Of a DNA stretch of 64,000 nucleotides, positions 1-6,961 are shown piece by piece. The stretch covers positions 1,736,001-1,800,000 of the forward strand of contig NZ_CP019450.1 in assembly GCF_001983995.1 (NCBI RefSeq), given 5' to 3'. How positions within the stretch are numbered: the stretch's first letter is position 1; each line of letters opens with the position of its first letter. Position numbers and translations under genes: made by a program. A model generated the notes under the pieces. It was not told the origin of the DNA, did not search any database, and saw only the letters and a list, made by a program, of their open reading frames with translations. This DNA comes from Halioglobus japonicus (GTDB taxonomy: Bacteria > Pseudomonadota > Gammaproteobacteria > Pseudomonadales > Halieaceae).

Positions 1-353
1 TATCTTAAGGCTGTGGCGTGTCCTCGCTATCCGGCTGGCTTGCCTTACAGCTCTGCGAGTTGAAGATGGATCGCCTGATCTTGAGGGCGAGGCCGAGGTA
101 CAATCGCATTTGAGATTTATCAGATCTAAACCTGTCTGAGGATGATGATTCCTATTGGCGACTTCCAAAATCATTAATTTGAAATAGTCCGAAGGAAGTT
201 GTCAGTACTTGACAGTTTCTATCGGATTGGTCAACTGTCGATTCCGGCACTAGATTTCCTAAAATTCTACCAAAAGATGTCCTAATCCCTGAATTGGTCG
301 TAGATCACAGGTACATCAGCCCCCGGACTGGAGGAATTCCTGCTGAGATTTCA
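1..353. other. Intergenic / island-like DNA with no recognisable gene
   Basis: I see no convincing coding region here. The short open frames lack ribosome sites and have no family resemblance. The base composition is visibly more AT-rich than the housekeeping DNA further right. A small palindrome, TGTCA-GTACT-TGACA, lies near 200-215. The stretch lies beyond the tmRNA 3-prime end, a position where integrative elements often sit, but no integrase or direct-repeat attachment site is visible inside the window. Confidence 0.4.
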
Positions 354-686
354 TCACCATTTAGGTGGGAGCTCTTTACTGCGGTACCTCATGTAGCGAT
401 ATCGCTTATTATGCTGCTTGTGTCGGAACTCCACCTCACGCCTGGCGGCTTCACGCTCCATCATCCGACGAAACGGTGCCCGGGTGACTGCGTAATACAA
501 CTCATCAAGCGCGAACTTCTCGATGAGTGGACGCAGGAAAAGGCCAAGGAATATAAGAATGCCATAGTAGGCCGCAACTTCCAGTGGATAGTCGACCGCA
601 AGAAATGAAACTGGCATGCCTCCAAACAACAGGCCCTTGTAAAAGGCTGTAGCCCAGAATGGGTACTCAAAATTATTGCCACTCAT
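354..686 (-). CDS. Small hypothetical membrane protein
   Basis: A 110-residue protein of unknown family. Two hydrophobic stretches can be seen, near residues 15-30 (KGLLFGGMPVSFLAV) and 38-52 (AAYYGILIFLGLFL), followed by a strongly basic, Arg- and Tyr-rich tail, so an inner-membrane protein with a cytoplasmic tail is plausible. The ATG start gives the longest frame. It stands alone, with no operon partner, in AT-richer DNA next to the tmRNA 3-prime end and could be cargo of an old integrated element. A small protein associated with type IV secretion or plasmids (VirB3/TraL-like size and topology) is another possibility, unproved. I do not assign a function. Confidence 0.5.
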   Translation of the reverse strand: MSGNNFEYPFWATAFYKGLLFGGMPVSFLAVDYPLEVAAYYGILIFLGLFLRPLIEKFALDELYYAVTRAPFRRMMEREAARREVEFRHKQHNKRYRYMRYRSKELPPKW

Positions 687-787
687 TTTGCTCTGCCTAT
701 TAGATGATCATGTGTTCAGTATATGCGTTATGTGCGTTTTCTTTTGCTCGGGCCTTGAACTTCAGAAGGAACTGGCTCCACGATTCC

Positions 788-820
788 ACTACAAGGTGTC
801 CAAAGTGGACACCTTGTAGT
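788..820. repeat. Perfect 15-bp inverted repeat with 3-nt loop
   Basis: The arms ACTACAAGGTGTCCA and TGGACACCTTGTAGT are exact reverse complements around a 3-base spacer. There is no T-run on either side, so it is not a standard intrinsic terminator. It lies downstream of the tmRNA 3-prime end in the tmRNA transcription direction, and could be a factor-dependent end, an operator or the remains of a mobile element. Confidence 0.7.
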
Positions 821-856
821 GATTTCATCACAACCGTTCGGTTAACTTTTTTTGTT

Positions 857-1248
857 TGGTGGAGGTGGCGGGAGTTGAACCCGCGTCCGCCAGACCGCTG
901 CCTTCGGCTCTACATGCTTAGATTCCGTTTATTAAGTTAACCGCACACAGCCCAACGGGCAGGACGTGATTGGCGAGCTCTGTATTTGTTTAACAGCAAA
1001 GCCCAGAACGTACTTCGCTGCGGTCCAGTTCTGTATGACAGTCAGTAAACGCGGTACTGGCACCTTGTTTATGACCGCTAGAGCCGAAGCTACTAGATGG
1101 TGTCTTTTGACTGCTTACGCAGCCAGCTGAGCACCGTAGTTGTCGTCGTTGGCAACTATAAAGTTACAGCTTTGGGTTTACGTGATTGGCTGCCATCACG
1201 GCATGCACCAGAAGGTTTTGTATCCGTCGTCGAATCCAAATCACCCCC
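857..1248 (-). ncRNA. ssrA: Transfer-messenger RNA (tmRNA)
   Basis: tmRNA rescues ribosomes stalled on broken mRNAs: it acts first as an alanyl-tRNA and then as a short message that adds a proteolysis tag. Read on the minus strand, the RNA begins GGGGGUGAUUUGG and ends in a tRNA-like T-arm (GGGUUCAACUCCCGCC) and CCUCCACCA. The 5-prime GGGGGUG pairs with the 3-prime CACCUCC to form the acceptor stem, which fixes both ends at 392 nt. The tag reading frame runs from 1153 down to 1115, beginning at GCC and ending in TAA, and encodes ANDDNYGAQLAA, close to the usual A-N-D-E/D-N-Y...LAA form. The CCA is encoded. Its protein partner smpB lies about 2.1 kb away on the same strand rather than adjacent as in Escherichia coli. 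Confidence 0.97.
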
Positions 1249-1259
1249 GTGGACGGGGC

Positions 1260-1265
1260 ATTATA
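1260..1265 (-). promoter_or_regulatory. Probable -10 box of the tmRNA promoter
   Basis: On the minus strand a perfect TATAAT lies 11 nt upstream of the mature tmRNA 5-prime end. No good TTGACA-like -35 is visible at 16-18 bp. The few extra 5-prime bases would be removed by RNase P. Confidence 0.6.
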
Positions 1266-1502
1266 CGCGCTTTGGTGGCCGTTGGGGTGGAATTTTGTCC
1301 CGAGTATCTTCCTGCGGACGATTGGGTTAGAGTCGGACCGTGGCAGTGGCAGGGCGACACCAAGGTGACAAGCTATTTTCTATCGCATTGATTTATATGG
1401 AATTTCAGGTTGGTGTCAGGTGTCTGTCGTGGTGTCTGGGCCGTTTCGTCAGCAGGATGAACGCCACCTCGAAATCAACCCGACAGCAATGGGGAGTAAC
1501 AG

Positions 1503-1982
1503 ATGATAGTACGCAAGCTAAGACTTCAGCGCGGCTGGTCGCAGGATCAACTCGCGGAGTTTACCGGCTTGAGTGTGCGCACAATCCAGCGGATTGAGCG
1601 CGGCCAGCGGCCCAGCCTGGAATCCAGTAAGGCGCTGGCATCTGTGTTCGAGGTGGATATTTCTACTTTCATACCTGAGGACACCACCATGGAAAAAACC
1701 GTTGAAACTCCCCCCGAGCGCGCTGAGATCAAAGACGATGAACGCGCCGCGCTCACCTACGCCAAGAATGTGAAGGATTTCTACCAGGGCATCTTCGTGC
1801 TCGTGGTGCTTGGCATTGTCTTTGTCGCCAAGTTGGGCCCTGAACCCAAGTTGCTATTGTTCTTTGGAGGCATGACGCTCCTCATGGGTGTACAGGCACT
1901 GTTTACGTTCGAGATTATTCGACTGCCTTTCCAGAATATGGAGAAGCGCATCGCCGAAAAGAAACTCGGACGTAAGCTTTAG
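1503..1982 (+). CDS. XRE-family HTH regulator with 2TM domain
   Basis: A 159-residue protein with two parts. Residues 1-57 form a Cro/CI-type helix-turn-helix (RKLRLQRGWSQDQLAEFTGLSVRTIQRIERG). Residues 78-145 resemble the 2TM domain: a short amphipathic lead (YAKNVKDFYQGI), two membrane segments (IFVLVVLGIVFVAKLG and LLLFFGGMTLLMGVQALFTF), then a basic tail (MEKRIAEKKLGRKL). This architecture suggests a membrane-anchored DNA-binding regulator; its target and signal are unknown. It stands alone between the tmRNA promoter region and the permease. The 254 bases upstream contain no other gene and should carry its promoter. Confidence 0.85.
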   Translation: MIVRKLRLQRGWSQDQLAEFTGLSVRTIQRIERGQRPSLESSKALASVFEVDISTFIPEDTTMEKTVETPPERAEIKDDERAALTYAKNVKDFYQGIFVLVVLGIVFVAKLGPEPKLLLFFGGMTLLMGVQALFTFEIIRLPFQNMEKRIAEKKLGRKL

Positions 1983-2151
1983 AGCTTTAACGACCGAGTA
2001 AGAGCTGCGCGCATAGAATCCTGATGCTGTCGGCTCATTGCCTTCAGCCATTCCGGTAGCACAAGCAGGTATGCTGTGGATACCGATGGCAGTGTTGCTG
2101 CTGACGGGCGCTCGTCGACTGAAGTAAGTCTCAGCACTGGCACCTTTGATC

Positions 2152-2183
2152 GCCGGCAGTGTAAGCTGCCGGCTTTGTTGTTT
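2152..2183 (+). terminator. Intrinsic terminator/attenuator just upstream of the permease ribosome site
   Basis: The arms GCCGGCAG and CTGCCGGC pair perfectly around TGTAAG and are followed by TTTGTTGTTT. The U-tract ends directly before the Shine-Dalgarno TGGAGG of the TauE/SafE gene. It could simply end transcription from the XRE gene or act as an attenuator in the leader of the permease. Confidence 0.75.
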
Positions 2184-2195
2184 CTGGAGGTCCCG

Positions 2196-3007
2196 ATGGA
2201 AGGCCTGATACCGCTGATACTGACGATGCTGGCCACAGGCGCAGTCGCCGGATTGATTGCCGGCCTGCTGGGCGTGGGTGGCGGCATAGTGATTGTCCCG
2301 GTGTTGGACACAGCGCTGGCGCTGCGGGGCGTTGATCCTGCTATCCGCATGCATATTGCCGTGGGTACTTCCCTGGCGACCATCATCTTTACGTCGATTT
2401 CTTCTTCTCGTGCTCACCACGCGAAGGGCGCGGTGGATGTCTCGCTGGTGCAGTTCTGGGGCCGTTTATTTTCGTGGGCTCACTGTTGGGTTCGGTGTTG
2501 GCGGCGCAGGTGCAAAGCATTGTGCTGGCAGGCATCTTTGGTGTGGTCGCGCTCATTATCGCGATTCACATGATGTTGCCATTGGAAAACTTTCGCCCCT
2601 GGAAGGATGTGCCCCGTGGCCCGCTGTCGATCACAGTGCCGACAATGATCGGTGGCTTGTCTTCGATGATGGGTATTGGTGGCGGCACCTTCAGTGTTGC
2701 CGCGCTGACCATGATGAGTCAGCCGATTCACCGCGCCGTGGGTACCGCGGCGTTCTTTGGATTGCTGATCGCCATTCCCGGCACCATCGGGTTCATCATG
2801 AACGGCTGGGGCGATCCCCGGCTGCCGGCCATGAATGTCGGTTATGTCAATCTGATTGGTGTGGCGGCGATTTCACCGATGACGGTGCTCATGGCGCCGC
2901 TTGGCGCAAAGCTAGCCCACAAAATGACCCAGCGGCAGCTCAGCCTGCTGTTTGGGATATTCCTGTTGCTGGTGTCGATAAGAATGCTGTTACGCGCCTT
3001 CGCCTGA
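2196..3007 (+). pseudogene. TauE/SafE family sulfite-exporter-like permease, 1-base frameshift
   Basis: The family consists of inner-membrane permeases for sulfite, sulfoacetate or other organosulfur anions, with two homologous halves. The first half carries AGLIAGLLGVGGGIVIVPVL and the second GGLSSMMGIGGGTFSVAALTM, the two signature Gly-rich repeats. Strong RBS GGAGG precedes the ATG. The frame is interrupted around 2458-2464 (GGGGCCG). Adding one C there restores the expected W-G-P-F-I-F-V-G-S-L-L-G junction and a protein of about 270 residues. All other parts look intact, so this is either a recent frameshift or a sequencing error. The substrate cannot be told from sequence. Confidence 0.85.
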
Positions 3008-3346
3008 GGGAACGCGCTGCTTTAGAGGGAAAATTCCAACAGAAAACCGCAATCGAGTGCAGGGGAGCAGTCGACTGCGGTTATTGGGTGACCTTTGACG
3101 GGGGATAACCAAAGCCCGCAAGCTAATGTCAGGGCCCTCCGCCAGGTGCTCTCCTCCATGGGAGAGTATTGCGGTAATCACCGTATACCTGTGTAGGTTT
3201 CCCCTGTCTGCTCCAGGGACGGAGATAGCTCGGGGGCCCACGCTATTAACTATGGTATCGGTGCGGCTATTCGGCAAGCCAATTTATAGACCGAGTTTGT
3301 CTAAGAGCCGGCCCGGTAAATAGTGATTGTGATGCGGCGACGGCCG
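3008..3346. other. Gene-free stretch: long 3-prime UTR of smpB or a small RNA
   Basis: This 339-base stretch has no credible coding frame. On the minus strand it follows the smpB stop and ends in a strong intrinsic terminator. It contains further self-complementary elements, including CTCTCC-CATGGA-GGAGAG and GGGCCC-rich segments, so a structured transcript is likely. I compared it by eye with 6S RNA, the signal recognition particle RNA, RNase P RNA and common riboswitches and saw no match. It may be a structured 3-prime UTR or an independent small RNA; no clear promoter is visible. Confidence 0.35.
3038..3082 (-). terminator. Strong intrinsic terminator downstream of smpB
   Basis: Arms 3067-3082 and 3045-3060 form a 16-position stem with one G-U pair and one mismatch around a 6-base loop. 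On the minus strand the stem is followed by TTCTGTT. The orientation suits termination of smpB or of an RNA encoded in its 3-prime region. Confidence 0.8.
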
Positions 3347-3829
3347 TTACTGCTTGACGTTGTCGCGAATGATGCGTTGCTTGGTGCGGTTCCAGTCTTT
3401 TTCTTTCTGGGTGTCGCGCTTGTCGTGAGCTTTTTTACCCACCGCCAGGGCGATCTTGGCTTTCACCAGGTGATCTTTCCAGTAGAGCGATGTGCACACG
3501 CAGGTTTGGCCCTTGGCGGTGGTGGCCGCGAGGATTTTTGCCAGCTCTTTCTTGTTCAGCAACAGCTTGCGCGTGCGAGTGGGTTCGGTCACAAAGTGCG
3601 TCGAGGCCGAATTAAGCGGCGTGATATGCGCATTCAGCAGAAAGGCTTCACCGTTTTGCATGAATACGTAGGAATCTGCGAGGTCCGCTTTGCCTGCACG
3701 CAGGCTCTTCACTTCCCAGCCAGACAGAGACACGCCGGCCTCAAAGGTTTCCAGCAGGGTGTAGTCGAAGCTCGCCCGTTTGTTCTGGGCGATCACGTTC
3801 GCAGGTGTCTTGTGTTTCTTCTTTGCCAT
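3347..3829 (-). CDS. smpB: SsrA-binding protein SmpB
   Basis: SmpB binds the tRNA-like domain of tmRNA and brings it to stalled ribosomes in the cytoplasm. The 160-residue length is normal. Visible family features are the start MAKKKHK, the core GWEVKSLRAGKADLADSYV, and the basic tail KKAHDKRDTQKEKDWNRTKQ that mimics the codon-anticodon region in the decoding centre. A longer frame exists upstream, but MAKKKHK is the conserved start. The gene is divergent from the SNF transporter and has its partner ssrA nearby on the same strand. Confidence 0.97.
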   Translation of the reverse strand: MAKKKHKTPANVIAQNKRASFDYTLLETFEAGVSLSGWEVKSLRAGKADLADSYVFMQNGEAFLLNAHITPLNSASTHFVTEPTRTRKLLLNKKELAKILAATTAKGQTCVCTSLYWKDHLVKAKIALAVGKKAHDKRDTQKEKDWNRTKQRIIRDNVKQ

Positions 3830-3936
3830 GGCGCGCATTATACGGACGCGGGAAAGTTCATAAACGGTAATCTTTCCCTTTTCACCCGGCAGGGGGTGGG
3901 GCAATCTAAGCTCATGATAATGCTAAGGAATTTTAG

Positions 3937-5285
3937 GTGACTGCAGCGCTCTGGCAGAGCTCGCCTGGCTGGCGTACCCGCACGACATTCGTATTGGCAC
4001 TGGCAGCGGCCACGATTGGCCTGGGCAGCCTGTGGCGTTTTGCCTGGTTAATGGGCAGTTTTGGCGGCGGCGCTTTCATGCTGACGTATGTGGTGTCGCT
4101 GTTGCTCCTGAGTGCGCCACTGATGGTGGCTGAAGTCGTGATCGGTAGCCACGGCAGGTCGGGGCCGCCGCTGGCGCTGCGCTGGGTGGCAGACAGGTCG
4201 TTGATTTCGCGCTATTGGATGGTGCTGGGCGTACTGGCTGCCATCACTGGCCTGATGGTGCTGTCCTGCCTCACGGTAGTGGCCGGCTGGGCGCTTGCCT
4301 ATATCCCGCTGATGCAGGGCAGTACCTTCTCTGCTGCCAGTGCCCCGATGGTGGCCGAGGCATTCACCGAGTTACTGGCAGACCCGCAGCGCCAGTGGTT
4401 CTGGCAAACCCTGTTTGTGGTGGTGCTGCTGATTGTGAGCGCCCAGGGTGTCAGGCGCGGCCTGGGCGTATTTGTGTGGCTGGCTATTCCCCTGATGATT
4501 ACGCTGCTGGGGGTGCTGGTGCGCTTTAATCTGGACAACGGCAACCTGGATCAGGCCGGCGACTATCTGTTCAGCCTGAAGGCGGTGGACTTTACGCGCG
4601 AGGCGGTGCTGGCCGCTATCAGTCACGCGTTGCTGACGTTCGGGCTCGGTGTGGGCGTGGGAATGGCTTACGGTGCCTATGCGCCACGGCGCATCCCGGT
4701 GGCGCGTTCAGTGCTGGCGGTAGCCGCGTTTAATGTTGCGATTGCATTGTTGGCGGCACTGGCGATTTACCCGTTGATGCTGGCAACTAACCTGGTGCCC
4801 AATAGCGGGCCGGGACTGCTGTTTATCAGTGCTCCTTACGCCTTCGGTAATATCCCTCACGGTGATGGATTCGGCGTGGCGTTCTTTCTGCTGACGGTGG
4901 TGACCGCCCTGGGGCCGGCCTTGCCCTGCTGGAGCCCGCCATTGCGAGCGTGCGCCAGGTGTTGCGCGGCCAGCGCTGGGCCGCCGTGTTGATGTGTGCG
5001 GCAATTGTTTGGCTGCTGGCGGCGGCGATTGCCTGGTCGCTGGCGGGGGAGGGGTGGTTTGCCAATCACAACTTGCTGCAGGTTTTTGATGAACTGGCCG
5101 CGGGTGTTCTTATTCCTCTGGTATGTTTGATGGTGGCCCTACTGGTGGGCTGGCGGCTGCATCCTGCGGTGTTACGCGAACAGCTGGGGCGTGAATCCGC
5201 GCTGATGTTCTCGCTCTGGCGGGGTCTGTTGCGCTATATTGCGCCGCTGGCAATTATCGTTGTTGCCCTCGCCAGGCTGATTTGA
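3937..5285 (+). pseudogene. Sodium-dependent SNF (LeuT-type) transporter, 1-base frameshift
   Basis: Neurotransmitter:sodium symporter family proteins take up amino acids or related solutes with Na+. The N-terminal segment GLGSLWRFAWLMGSFGGGAF matches the unwound TM1 region (GNxWRFP in LeuT, here with Ser replacing Asn), and LTFGLGVGVGMAYGAY matches TM6. At least ten membrane segments are visible. GTG is the start, preceded by AAGGA. The frame breaks near 4918-4928: adding one G restores A-L-A-L-L-E-P-A-I-A-S-V, the normal family sequence, and continues for about 110 more residues, for roughly 449 in all. It interrupts the usual smpB-ratA neighbourhood. The substrate is unknown. Confidence 0.85.
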
Positions 5286-5304
5286 ATAAAACTGTTGTAA
5301 GACC

Positions 5305-5736
5305 ATGACCCATATCCAGCGCAGTGCGCTGCTGCCCTACAAGCCCAAGCAGATGTTTGACCTGGTGAATGATATCGAGGCCTATCCGCGCTATATGGAT
5401 GGCTGTGTCGGCGCCGAAGTGTTGCGCCGTGAGGAAGACATCATTGAAGCTCGGCTGGACTTGTCCAAGGCGGGGATAAAGCAAAGCTTTAGCACGCGCA
5501 ATCGGGTGGTGGATGCAAGGCATATTGCGCTGGAACTGGTCGATGGGCCGTTCCAGCAATTTGCTGGCAGCTGGGAGTTTCTACCCCTGGGTGATGAGGC
5601 GTGCAAAGTAAGCCTGGAACTGCGTTTCAAGGTGAATAGCGCGGTGCTGGGGGCGGCGGCAGCCAAACTGTTTGATTCAGTGACAACCAATCTGGTGAGC
5701 GCGGTAGAGAAGCGCGCCAGAGAACTTTACGGGTGA
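5305..5736 (+). CDS. ratA: RatA/Coq10-type START-fold protein
   Basis: A 143-residue START-like lipid-binding protein. The N-terminal IQRSALLPYKPKQMFDLVNDIEAYPRY and the C-terminal helix LFDSVTTNLVSAVEKRARELYG are typical of the Coq10/RatA family. Homologues assist ubiquinone-dependent respiration. The E. coli protein was described as an anti-ribosomal toxin, but the family is widespread as a housekeeping gene and the toxin label should be treated with care. Only a few bases separate it from rnfH, so the two are probably co-transcribed. Confidence 0.92.
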   Translation: MTHIQRSALLPYKPKQMFDLVNDIEAYPRYMDGCVGAEVLRREEDIIEARLDLSKAGIKQSFSTRNRVVDARHIALELVDGPFQQFAGSWEFLPLGDEACKVSLELRFKVNSAVLGAAAAKLFDSVTTNLVSAVEKRARELYG

Positions 5737-5740
5737 TTTG

Positions 5741-6040
5741 ATGAGCGAAACCATTCACGTTGAAGTGGCCTATGCCCTGGCGGGAAAGCAGGCGATTATG
5801 GCCCTGGATGTCACCGAGGGTACCACAGCATTGCAAGCCGCCCAGCAATCAGGCATTACCGAAAAGTTCGAGGATATTGACCTCGACAATGCCAAGCTGG
5901 GGATATTTGCCAAGGTCGTGGCACCGACCCAGGTATTGCGTGAGGGCGATCGGGTGGAGATCTATCGGCCTTTGATCGCCGATCCTAAAGAAGTGCGCAA
6001 GGCACGAGCGGCGCGCGCCAAGGAACGCCGCAGCAAGTAA
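5741..6040 (+). CDS. rnfH: RnfH family ubiquitin-like protein
   Basis: A 99-residue beta-grasp (ubiquitin-like) protein. The start at ATG, MSETIHVEVAYAL, is better than an in-frame TTG one codon earlier. The motif LREGDRVEIYRPLIADPKEVRKARA is diagnostic of the family, followed by a basic tail. The partner of RnfH is not well known; in this conserved neighbourhood it always follows ratA. The gene ends shortly before the convergent bamE. Confidence 0.93.
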   Translation: MSETIHVEVAYALAGKQAIMALDVTEGTTALQAAQQSGITEKFEDIDLDNAKLGIFAKVVAPTQVLREGDRVEIYRPLIADPKEVRKARAARAKERRSK

Positions 6041-6071
6041 CGCTAGCAGATTTTGCTTTTAGAGCCGGCGT

Positions 6072-6407
6072 TTATGCGCCGGCGCGATCTTCAGCGGCAT
6101 CGCCGCTGACTTCCACCAGTACGTCGTTTTCAAAGATAACGGTCAGGCGGTTCTCGGAGAGAATGTCCAGGCCATTGCTCTTGCGGTAGGCGTAGTCCCA
6201 GCGATCTTTGTTGAAGGGGTCTTCCACCAGTGGCGTGCCCAGAATGAAGCGCACCTGGCGTTTGCTCATGCCTGGCTCCAGCTGCTCTACCATGTCCGGT
6301 GTGACGATGTTGCCCTGTTCCACGTCGATGCGGTAAACACCCGGAAAGCCCACGGCGCTGCAGGCGCTGAGACAGGTGAGGGCGAATACAATAAAAGCAA
6401 TGCGCAT
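6072..6407 (-). CDS. bamE: Outer-membrane assembly lipoprotein BamE (SmpA/OmlA)
   Basis: BamE is a small lipoprotein of the BAM complex that inserts beta-barrel proteins into the outer membrane. The start MRIAFIVFALTCLSAC gives a signal peptide with a lipobox (LSAC, Cys at position 16). The mature part shows the family core: RIDVEQGNIVTPDMVEQLEPGMSK, VRFILGTPLVEDPF and DRWDYAYR. The length is about 111 residues. A longer upstream start would bury the signal peptide and was rejected. The gene is divergent from fur, which is its usual neighbour. Confidence 0.95.
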   Translation of the reverse strand: MRIAFIVFALTCLSACSAVGFPGVYRIDVEQGNIVTPDMVEQLEPGMSKRQVRFILGTPLVEDPFNKDRWDYAYRKSNGLDILSENRLTVIFENDVLVEVSGDAAEDRAGA

Positions 6408-6481
6408 GGGGTAGAACTTCCACTTCGTTAACTGGGGTGGCATCATACCGCTACTGAATCCCAACGAGAAGCCCTGAAGAT

Positions 6482-6892
6482 ATGGCCGAAGAAAACCAGG
6501 AACTGCGCAAAGCGGGCCTGAAGGTGACCCTCCCCCGCGTCAAGATCCTGCAGATCCTTGAAAGCGAAGCCGGCCCGCACCATATGAGTGCTGAAGACGT
6601 ATATCGCGCGTTGCTGGACGCTGGCGAAGACGTGGGCCTGGCGACGGTATACCGGGTGCTGACGCAGTTTGAAACTGCCGGCTTGGTGACGCGCCACAAT
6701 TTTGAAACCGGACATTCGGTGTTTGAGCTCGCCAAAGGCGAACACCACGATCACATGGTGAATGTGGAGTCCGGTGAAGTGATTGAATTCCACGACGAGA
6801 TTATTGAGCAGCGTCAACGGGAGATAGCCGAGCAGCACGGTTTCGAGCTGGCGGACCACTCGCTGGTGCTTTACGTTCGCAAGAAGTCCTAG
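6482..6892 (+). CDS. fur: Ferric uptake regulator Fur
   Basis: Iron-responsive repressor of 136 residues. The winged-helix part (residues 1-82) contains LRKAGLKVTLPRVKILQIL and DVGLATVYRVLTQFE. The metal-binding part has the motif HHDHMVNVESGEVIEFHDEIIE, with the His-rich site that binds iron. The C-terminal Cys-rich zinc site found in some Fur proteins is absent; the tail is LADHSLVLYVRKKS, as in Pseudomonas-type Fur. No clear Fur box is visible in the short bamE-fur intergenic region, so I cannot show self-regulation. Confidence 0.96.
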   Translation: MAEENQELRKAGLKVTLPRVKILQILESEAGPHHMSAEDVYRALLDAGEDVGLATVYRVLTQFETAGLVTRHNFETGHSVFELAKGEHHDHMVNVESGEVIEFHDEIIEQRQREIAEQHGFELADHSLVLYVRKKS

Positions 6893-6937
6893 TTTTCGGG
6901 CAGTCGCCCGATATCCCTGAAGTTACGCGATTGGAAT

Positions 6938-6961
6938 GTGCCTGATGCCAGAATCAGGCAC
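6938..6961. terminator. Hairpin between convergent fur and recN
   Basis: The arms GTGCCTGAT and ATCAGGCAC are perfect complements around GCCAGA and overlap the recN stop codon. Only a short TTT follows on the plus strand, so it is a weak, possibly bidirectional, terminator. A second short hairpin (TCGGGC...GCCCGA) lies immediately after fur. Confidence 0.5.

Noticed and set aside
294..608. Plus-strand frame of 104 codons near the left edge
   Set aside because: It is the reverse of the likelier membrane-protein gene, without ribosome site or family features.
857..900. Independent tRNA gene at the T-arm-like sequence
   Set aside because: It is the tRNA-like 3-prime end of tmRNA; no separate anticodon arm exists.
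1854..2420. Minus-strand frame between the XRE gene and the permease
   Set aside because: It crosses the ends of two real genes and a terminator and resembles no protein.
5305..6040. RatA-RnfH as a toxin-antitoxin system
   Set aside because: Both belong to housekeeping families in a conserved neighbourhood; the old RatAB naming is not evidence of a toxin pair.
6408..6481. Fur box between bamE and fur
   Set aside because: No GATAATGATAATCATTATC-like sequence can be seen in this short gap.
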